A stretch of DNA of 64,000 nt from assembly GCF_003664035.1 (NCBI RefSeq), contig NZ_RCCK01000010.1, positions 124,001 through 188,000 of the forward strand. The letters are read 5' to 3'. The position numbers and the translations under genes were made by a program. The notes beneath the pieces were generated by a model. That model saw only the letters and a program-made list of their open reading frames with translations. It searched no databases and was not told the DNA's origin. The stretch comes from Pedobacter alluvionis (GTDB lineage: Bacteria; Bacteroidota; Bacteroidia; Sphingobacteriales; Sphingobacteriaceae). This document shows, one piece after another, positions 58,314 to 64,000 of the stretch (the first letter of the stretch is position 1; every line of letters begins with the position of its first letter).

Positions 58314-58612
58314 TTTTCCGCTCTATGCCGCGGTGGCATGGTACTTTGGAGCGCCAAAGTACCCAAAGCGCTTTGTCAATCCAGCAATGGGCCTTTTACA
58401 CAACCCTACACGCATCAAAAAAACGGTGGCACTTCGTTTTGTGTTCAATATTTTTTAAAATTAAATCATCGTTATGAACACAAAACCACTGCGTTTTAGG
58501 TTTGGCAATGCTATTTGTTCTTTCCTGCAACCGTTTTTTTGATCTCTCCGGCCCTTGGGATTGACGGCGTTCTTCGGTAAAGCCTGTGTTGTATTAAAGT
58601 TGCTTAGCAAAA
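58314..58612. repeat. Fold-back repeat family B, copy 2 (299 bp)
   Basis: Same nested order as 42852-43151, with ATCAAAAAAACGG (58414-58426) facing CCGTTTTTTTGAT (58531-58543). Against copy 1 the A-T pair has become G-C on both sides, a compensatory change. The central GTTTTGTGTTC / GAACACAAAAC pair is identical. Confidence 0.85.
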
Positions 58613-58738
58613 AGAATAAAAACCCAAACCAGAAGACGTATGTACACGATAGGCAAAAAGTTGGTAACTTTTAATGACTTAAATGGATCATGAAAACGCA
58701 CAGTTGATTTAAAATAGCTTTTGGACAATAATCACTGG

Positions 58739-59380
58739 TTATCCTAATCTTTCCAGCAGCTTTTTCATATTGGTTAGCTGCAGGATGTTTTTAAATTCAG
58801 GGGTATCAAAACCACCTTTAGCGATTACCTGTTTCAGGCTTCTGTTAAAGCTTCTTACAGAGATACCCAGATAGGCCGCCATGTCTTCTTTAGAGATGGA
58901 AATATGCTCATCAGCCTGCAATTTAAGTAATTTTAAAAGTGCATATTCTAAAGTATATAACTGTTGGAAGGATGCCCGCGTGCTGGTTTGGATAATTCTG
59001 GTAGACAATTCCTGGAGTAAGATGCTAGTGAACTCAACACTTTTATTAATCAGCGAAAGGAAAAGATGATCAGGTATAACATAGGCGGTAACCTCACTTA
59101 TTGCCGCTACATTGCACAAACAATTGATCTTTTTTATAGCTTCTAATTCGCCAACTACTTCGCCCTTACCTAAAAATTCGATAATAAAATCTTTACCGTT
59201 TTCTTCAGAAATAAAACATTTGCTAATCCCATCCTTAATGATGTAAATATTGCTGATTTTTTCACCCTGCTCAATAAATCTATACCCTGCTTTAAAGTTT
59301 TTAAGCGTAATGGCCTCTTCTTTATTTTCGGCGCAAAAACGTTCAATAAATGACAAGAAGGTAAGGTTGGTACGTAGCAT
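58739..59380 (-). CDS. Crp/Fnr-family regulator
   Basis: 213 residues. Cyclic-nucleotide-binding-like barrel about 20-125 (GYRFIEQGEKISNIYIIKDGISKCFISEENGKDFIIEFLGKGEVVGE) and a C-terminal winged helix about 150-205 (HISISKEDMAAYLGISVRSFNRSLKQVIAKGG). No cysteine set for an Fe-S cluster of the Fnr type at the N-terminus. Divergent from the HAD/CAT pair, 78 bp apart, so it probably regulates them. Confidence 0.88.
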   Translation of the reverse strand: MLRTNLTFLSFIERFCAENKEEAITLKNFKAGYRFIEQGEKISNIYIIKDGISKCFISEENGKDFIIEFLGKGEVVGELEAIKKINCLCNVAAISEVTAYVIPDHLFLSLINKSVEFTSILLQELSTRIIQTSTRASFQQLYTLEYALLKLLKLQADEHISISKEDMAAYLGISVRSFNRSLKQVIAKGGFDTPEFKNILQLTNMKKLLERLG

Positions 59381-59428
59381 ATTTATTTAGTCGAGACAAA
59401 TGTCCTTTTTTAAAGGTAATGGTTGCTT

Positions 59429-59436
59429 TACTTTTG
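59429..59436 (+). promoter_or_regulatory. Putative -7 box of the HAD/CAT-like operon
   Basis: TACTTTTG fits TAnnTTTG, 23 bases before the ATG. A Crp-type operator would have to lie in the short gap 59381-59428, where I see no clear palindrome. Confidence 0.4.
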
Positions 59437-59458
59437 TGGTGCTAAAGTAAGCATAACC

Positions 59459-60154
59459 ATGAAAAATCAAATTACTGTAATTGCTTTTGATGCTGATGAT
59501 ACCCTTTGGGTAAATGAACCCTACTTCCGCGAAACCGAAGAGCAGTTTGCAGGCCTTTTGGAAGATTTTATGCCGCGGCACAGCATCCTGGCAGAGCTTT
59601 ACAAAACAGAAATAGCCAATTTACCACTTTATGGTTATGGAATTAAAGGTTTTGTATTGAGTATGATCGAAACCGTTTTAAGGATAACTGCAGGTAAAAT
59701 AGACCTTGTTGTGATTAGCAGGGCAATAGCACTCGGGCAGGAAATGCTCAATAAACCGGTAGAACTGCTTGATGGGGTAGAAGAAGTACTTAAAGCCCTG
59801 CATGGAAAATATAAACTGGTAGTGGCTACCAAAGGCGATTTGCTTGATCAGCAACGGAAATTGACCAAATCAGGACTGGATCATTATTTTCACCATATCG
59901 AAATTATGAGTGATAAACAGGAAAGCGATTATCAAAAACTGCTTAAACACCTGGATTGTAAACCTGAAGCGTTTTTAATGTTGGGCAATTCCTTAAAATC
60001 GGATGTTTTACCGGTACTAAATATTGGCGGACATGCTGTTCACATCCCTTTTCACACCACATGGGTGCATGAACACATTGATCACACCATTGAACATGTA
60101 AATTTTTACCAGATGGAAAGTCTATCTGATGTTTTACCAAAATTAATTGAATGA
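59459..60154 (+). CDS. HAD-superfamily hydrolase
   Basis: 231 residues from the ATG at 59459. Motif I AFDADDTLW (D9, D11), motif II VVATKGD, motif III/IV MLGNSLKSDVLP. Helical cap between (about 25-95). Phosphatase of a small metabolite; substrate unknown. Its stop overlaps the next ATG as ATGA, so the two are cotranslated. Confidence 0.9.
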   Translation: MKNQITVIAFDADDTLWVNEPYFRETEEQFAGLLEDFMPRHSILAELYKTEIANLPLYGYGIKGFVLSMIETVLRITAGKIDLVVISRAIALGQEMLNKPVELLDGVEEVLKALHGKYKLVVATKGDLLDQQRKLTKSGLDHYFHHIEIMSDKQESDYQKLLKHLDCKPEAFLMLGNSLKSDVLPVLNIGGHAVHIPFHTTWVHEHIDHTIEHVNFYQMESLSDVLPKLIE

Positions 60155-60795
60155 AAGAAAAAATAGATATCAATACCTGGATCAGAAAAGATCATTTTAA
60201 ATTTTTTAGCGCCTTTGAAGAACCTTTTTTCGGCGTAACCGTAGAGGTAGATTGTACCGCTACCTACGAAGAAGCAAAAGAACATCAAGTTTCTTTTTTC
60301 CTCCTTTACCTGCACAAATCGCTGGTAGCCGCCAATCATGTAGAGCCTTTTAGCTACCGCATTATAGATGGCGAAGTTTGGAAATACGATACCGTAAATG
60401 CTGCGGCAACCATTAACCGGCCAAACGGAACTTTTGGGTTTGGTTATATGGATTTCTATGAGGATTTTGAAGATTTCAGAACAGCAGCCAATCTGGAGAT
60501 TGAAAAAGTACAGGCCAGCACTGGTTTAATCCCTTCCTCATCGGGCGAAAATGTAATCCATTATTCGGCACTGCCCTGGTTAAGTTTCACTTCTTTATCA
60601 CATGCCCGAAATTATGCTTATCAGGATAGCTGTCCTAAAATATCTTTTGGCAAGCTTAGAGATGAAAATGGAAGAAAAATAATGTCGGTTTCTATACATG
60701 TAAACCATGCTTTGATGGATGGATTTAACGTTGCCCAGTTTGTAGACTGCTATCAGGCGCTGTTAAACCGCAAAGAAGTTAATGCGTATGGCTAA
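60151..60795 (+). CDS. Chloramphenicol acetyltransferase-like protein
   Basis: 214 residues, near the usual CAT length. The catalytic block reads HVNHALMDGFNVAQF: the general-base His and the Asp-Gly are kept, the first His of the HHAxxDG motif is Asn. N-terminal FFSAFEEPFFGVTVEVDCT and PWLSFTSLSHA fit the fold. An acyl-CoA O-acyltransferase is likely; true chloramphenicol resistance is not shown and the HAD partner argues for a metabolic role. Confidence 0.85.
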   Translation: MKEKIDINTWIRKDHFKFFSAFEEPFFGVTVEVDCTATYEEAKEHQVSFFLLYLHKSLVAANHVEPFSYRIIDGEVWKYDTVNAAATINRPNGTFGFGYMDFYEDFEDFRTAANLEIEKVQASTGLIPSSSGENVIHYSALPWLSFTSLSHARNYAYQDSCPKISFGKLRDENGRKIMSVSIHVNHALMDGFNVAQFVDCYQALLNRKEVNAYG

Positions 60796-60866
60796 TCTAA
60801 GCCTTGAATGAATAAAATCTAAAGGGGATTTAATATCCGGTTAATATTAGGAATTTATTTTCGGTA

Positions 60867-61073
60867 ATGTTTATAATTGCCGTTACTGTTCCGTTTTATC
60901 TTTTGGCTATCGTAGCCATCTGTTATATGGATACCGCTTTTAAGGCCATTATGTTTTTTGTAATGTTGCTAATCGCCACATTTCTACTCTTTCTATTCAT
61001 CAATTATCCTATGCCATCGGCGTTTGGTGTAATCTGTTTAATGGCATTGTTTGCTGTTAAAATTAAAGATTAA
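60867..61073 (+). CDS. Small hydrophobic membrane protein
   Basis: 68 residues, nearly all hydrophobic, two to three segments, ending AVKIKD. No family recognised; it may be a short membrane protein or a chance frame, though the ATG and stop are well placed 71 bp past the CAT-like gene. Confidence 0.4.
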   Translation: MFIIAVTVPFYLLAIVAICYMDTAFKAIMFFVMLLIATFLLFLFINYPMPSAFGVICLMALFAVKIKD

Positions 61074-61197
61074 TTAAAAAGATGAATTATCATTTGCATT
61101 CGAGAAAGTATTTGCTATTTTTGCTGCTCAAGCCGGAAGCTTGTTTTCAATAATCGATTTGGTCATTCTCACTTTGGTTATTGAATATTTAAATTTT

Positions 61198-61271
61198 GGG
61201 GGATTAGCTCATTTGGCTAGAGCGCTTCGCTGGCAGTGAAGAGGTGATCGGTTCGAATCCGATATTCTCCA
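61198..61271 (+). tRNA. tRNA-Ala (GGC)
   Basis: Acceptor GGGGGAT pairs with ATTCTCC (two G-T pairs), D arm GCTCATTTGGCTAGAGC, anticodon loop CTGGCAG with GGC, T loop TTCGAAT; discriminator A at 61271, CCA not encoded. It is followed by a terminator and then by an integrase remnant. Confidence 0.93.
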
Positions 61272-61277
61272 CAGGTA

Positions 61278-61318
61278 CTTCTAAGTCATTAAAAAAACAA
61301 TGGCTTAGAAGATTTTTT
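61278..61318 (+). terminator. Terminator of tRNA-Ala
   Basis: CTTCTAAGTCATT (61278-61290) pairs with AATGGCTTAGAAG (61299-61311) with one G-T pair, then a T run. Confidence 0.85.
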
Positions 61319-61487
61319 GCCTTCAAACTCTGACAGAAGTCTGCCACTAAACGCCCCGGGGACCCAAAATTCATCCCGCCCGGCACGGCGAAAAAATCAA
61401 AATTCTTCTAACGAAAAGTCTAAAAACGTTGGGTATCCCGAACGTCAGTCACAAGAAAAAAATCCAAGTGTGGCGAATTTTGCCTTC

Positions 61488-62643
61488 ATGGAAATTCCTG
61501 AACTGCCATATACTATTCCCCGTGTCGTAAAAGGACGGACCATAATCAAAGTTCCTGCGGGAAGTACAATGGAAAAAGAGGTTGCCAGGCAAAGTTGGTA
61601 TGTAGAATTTTTTTTCACAATGCATCTGAAGAGCGCATGGAGCGAATCAGGGTAACCAGGAAGCTTAATCGGATAAAAGACCCAAAGCAAAAACTCAGGA
61701 ATTTTAATAACCTTTGCGAGGCTTACAAAATCGCACTCGAAGGTGGTTGGAGTCCTCTGGATGAACATGCCAACGCCCGGTTAAGAAAGGAACTGATTGG
61801 CATTGATCTTAATGAAGCGCTGTTGCTGTTCGAGTCTTACCACAAAGCCAAAGGCACCAGGCCAAAATCGCTCAGTACTTACCGCTCAACAGTTAACTCT
61901 TTTATTAAATATCACGGGGGAAATAAAAAGGTAAATACGATTACTGATTTTGAGATTACTGATTTTTTGAACTTTAAGGAAAGGGAGGAGAAGTGGGCTG
62001 GAGTAACTTACAATAACTGCAGAATAGGTCTTAATAACTTTTTTAGGTATTTGAAGGTTAACAAATACATTTCTGAAAACCCCGTTACCGATTGCGAAAC
62101 GCGAAAAAAATGCCGACGCAGTCCCATCAGGTTTTTACTGAACCTGATTTCAAGGTCATCATGGATTGGCTTGATAAAAATGACAAATATTGCCAGCTCT
62201 TTGTGCGCATGATTTATTATACCTGCATTCGACCAAAGGAACTCCGGTTCTTGCAGCTTAAGTACATCGATTTGGAGGACAATACCATCACAATTCCCGG
62301 TGTCGTCTCAAAAAACAAAAAATCAATCCCCGTAAATATTGATGTAAGCTTAAGAGCAGAACTTGATAAATTACAGATAGAAAAATTTGATAGAGAATAT
62401 TTTCTGCTTGGTTCTGCGGACACTTTTATTTCACACAAAATGTGCGCTGAAAATTACGCCTACAACAGGTTTAAAAAATGTTTGGAGGCAACCGGTTTGC
62501 TGGATAAAAATTACACACTCTATTCTTTTAAACACCTCTCTAACGTGAGAAAGTTTAGGGCAGGATGGACGCTTGCAGAGATTTGTTCGGCCAACAGGCA
62601 TGGCAGAACCGCAAGCGGAGTTCATTGTATTATAGATGTTTGA
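61488..62643 (+). pseudogene. Tyrosine-recombinase integrase, two frameshifts
   Basis: Three frames join into one Bacteroidota-type integrase. Frame 1 from the ATG at 61488 (MEIPELPYTIPRVVKGRTII ... SWYVEFFF). Frame 2 to about 62100 (HNASEERMERIRVTRKLNRI ... core-binding domain, WAGVTYNNCRIGLNNFFRYL). Frame 3 to 62643 (catalytic part: TCIRPKELRFLQLKYIDL, YSFKHLSNVRKF, SANRHG). The first break is at eight T (61607-61615), the second at seven A (62104-62110); in both, one extra base would restore the frame. In frame 3 the position of the nucleophilic Tyr carries Cys (VHCIID). Downstream of tRNA-Ala, so probably the integrase of an element that entered at that tRNA. Confidence 0.8.
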
Positions 62644-62691
62644 TAGGGGGATAATTAATTTGCATATTTGTTATTATCAATATTGCATTTA

Positions 62692-63015
62692 ATGGAGTTT
62701 GAAACATTTAACCCAACAACCGAACTTTTAAAGAAGCATATTGCTTATTACTATTTCTTTAAAAGTGAAGCTTCCGATTTCTCAAGTGGCTATTATTCTT
62801 TCCCAAATGTAACAACGCCTTTAAACATCTACAAAAATGTAGATGTAGTTATCAATGGGCCAAAGGTTAATATAGCTGAAAGCGATGTTAAAAATTACCG
62901 TATCATCATTAATCAAGTGCGGGAAGCACCTTTACACGTGGAATGGAAGGGCAGCCCCAGTCGAAATGTTCAGGCCTTTGTGATGCCGTACTGGATAAAA
63001 GGAATAGGCTTTTAA
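62692..63015 (+). pseudogene. Truncated AraC-family regulator (N-terminal part only)
   Basis: 107 residues: MEFETFNPTTELLKKHIAYY ... SFPNVTTPLNIYKNVDV ... FVMPYWIKGIGF. This resembles the N-terminal sensor part of Bacteroidota AraC regulators. It ends before any helix-turn-helix, so it is probably a remnant. It lies between the integrase remnant and a lipoprotein gene. Confidence 0.45.
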
Positions 63016-63151
63016 TGTTCTCATGCCGCGGAGGGGCGACCTGGTGGAAGGATGTTTACAGTTTCCCCCATCACAATAGCCTCATTTGGCTGAGATTAAC
63101 TAAACAGCAATAAATAAAGTATAGAACACAATAAGTAAACGGATAAAATTT

Positions 63152-64000
63152 ATGAAAAACTTCCTATTGGCATTGCTGGTCGCTGCAAATCTCAGCGCGT
63201 GTACTAGCGGTCAAACCCAGGTTGATCAAAACCCGGATATTTCCGCAGACAACCTCGCAGATGAAATCTCCAAGCACATCAAACATTATCAATCAGAAAA
63301 GATCTATATGCTGGGGTACTCCAATGACAAGTGTTACGTCGACTTGTACGTCAATGGAATTAAACTTTCAAAGGCATTTAACAAAGCATTGGGCAATTCG
63401 GCGATAGAAATCAATCCTTTTCTTTTTCAAAGCGGTAAATGCAAGGTATCCTTCAAAATGTATCCCCTGGGAAAATCCAAGGAATATGATGAGGTGTTTA
63501 AAACGTTTGTAGACGATACCAGCCTCGAGTTAAACCTATTATCTTATGATCTTAAAGATAAAAACGCAGCAGATAAAGAATACATCACTTATACGCTACC
63601 AAAGAAGAAAGAGGAGGTTGCAAAAGGATATTTCAGGGAAAAATTTAATGGCGTCGGAAAGACCTTTTTTGAGGATAGCTTTGAATTCGATATTGATCTT
63701 CCCTATCGCTCGAAACCTCCGTTTGAGGGTGCCATGGACCTGCGCAAACTCAATAAGTCTGATCTTGAATCTAAATTGTTGAAAAAATACCAGGAAGTCT
63801 GGAACGTTTATCGCAATAAAGAATACGATAATATTGCAAGGCTTGAATACAATTCATTGAAAGGCCTATATGTGTCTACCTATGAAAATGAGGAGAACGT
63901 CAGTAAAAATATCAATACCCTTTTTAAACAGATCTATAAAAATTCATCCTTTGAAATGCAGCCTTTAAAAAAATACAAACTGGAGTATTTTGCTGGCGGA
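63152..64000 (+). CDS. Lipoprotein of unknown function, partial (runs off the window)
   Basis: 283 residues are visible. Signal peptide with lipobox NLSACTSG (Cys17). The rest is soluble, with beta-type and Lys-rich helical stretches (YMLGYSNDKCYVDLYVNGIKL, GYFREKFNGVGKTFFED, NKEYDNIARLEYNSLKGLYV). It may be an immunity or envelope protein of the element, but I see no recognisable family. Confidence 0.7.
   Translation, partial: MKNFLLALLVAANLSACTSGQTQVDQNPDISADNLADEISKHIKHYQSEKIYMLGYSNDKCYVDLYVNGIKLSKAFNKALGNSAIEINPFLFQSGKCKVSFKMYPLGKSKEYDEVFKTFVDDTSLELNLLSYDLKDKNAADKEYITYTLPKKKEEVAKGYFREKFNGVGKTFFEDSFEFDIDLPYRSKPPFEGAMDLRKLNKSDLESKLLKKYQEVWNVYRNKEYDNIARLEYNSLKGLYVSTYENEENVSKNINTLFKQIYKNSSFEMQPLKKYKLEYFAGG

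Noticed and set aside
60151..60795. Antibiotic-resistance gene call
   Set aside because: A changed active-site His and coupling to a HAD gene make a metabolic acyltransferase at least as likely, so no resistance is claimed.
61204..61386. Minus-strand ORF ending GFEPITSSLPAKRSSQMS
   Set aside because: It is the well-known false translation of the antisense strand of a tRNA gene.

Overview
The window looks like a chromosomal segment of a Bacteroidota species, most likely Pedobacter or a close relative in the Sphingobacteriaceae. The signs are a SusC/SusD outer-membrane pair, a TonB receptor with a carboxypeptidase-regulatory N-terminus, TamB, fused RibBA, START-like and LptF/G-like proteins typical of the phylum, AT-rich DNA, weak ribosome-binding sites and many -7 boxes of the form TAnnTTTG. 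All names come from reading translated sequence by eye; no database was searched.

Layout. 1-3.8 kb is an accessory cassette, all on the minus strand: an AbiEi-type regulator, an AbiEii-type nucleotidyltransferase, a short VirE_N/PriCT-2 primase-like protein and a reverse transcriptase cut by the window edge. It lies on the 3' side of a tRNA-Met. 4.2-61 kb is mostly core chromosome: START-like protein and LptF/G permease, ribBA, tamB and tsaD (divergent, 26 bp apart), a TonB receptor, recA, nth, a copper pair (DUF3347 protein and multicopper oxidase), a regulator divergent from two fatty acid desaturases, an MFS exporter, an ECF sigma factor, uvrA with a LysE-type exporter, an M23 lipoprotein, a three-gene phosphoesterase operon, msrA, a YdcF-type pair, susCD, an S24 repressor divergent from a repeat-protein/HEPN operon, kduI-kduD, beta-carbonic anhydrase, and a Crp-type regulator divergent from a HAD/CAT-like pair. 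From 61.2 kb, a tRNA-Ala is followed by a decayed tyrosine integrase, an AraC fragment and a lipoprotein gene cut by the right edge. Both tRNA 3' ends point outward, so the core lies between two probable integration sites.

Intergenic DNA is unusually rich in dispersed repeats. I see at least six kinds: a MITE-like element with terminal inverted repeats (2 copies), a 300-bp fold-back element whose two copies show a compensatory base-pair change (2 copies), a 185-bp structured repeat (2 copies), hairpin-bounded GGTCTGTG units (4 copies), a 250-bp tandem array (5 units plus a partial one), and REP-like GTCATCCTGA / TCGACCG motifs throughout.

The best candidates for undescribed biology are the primase-like/RT/AbiE cassette (1-3.8 kb), the S24-regulated tandem-repeat protein plus HEPN operon (52.0-54.7 kb), and the fold-back repeat family with covariation (42.85 and 58.31 kb).
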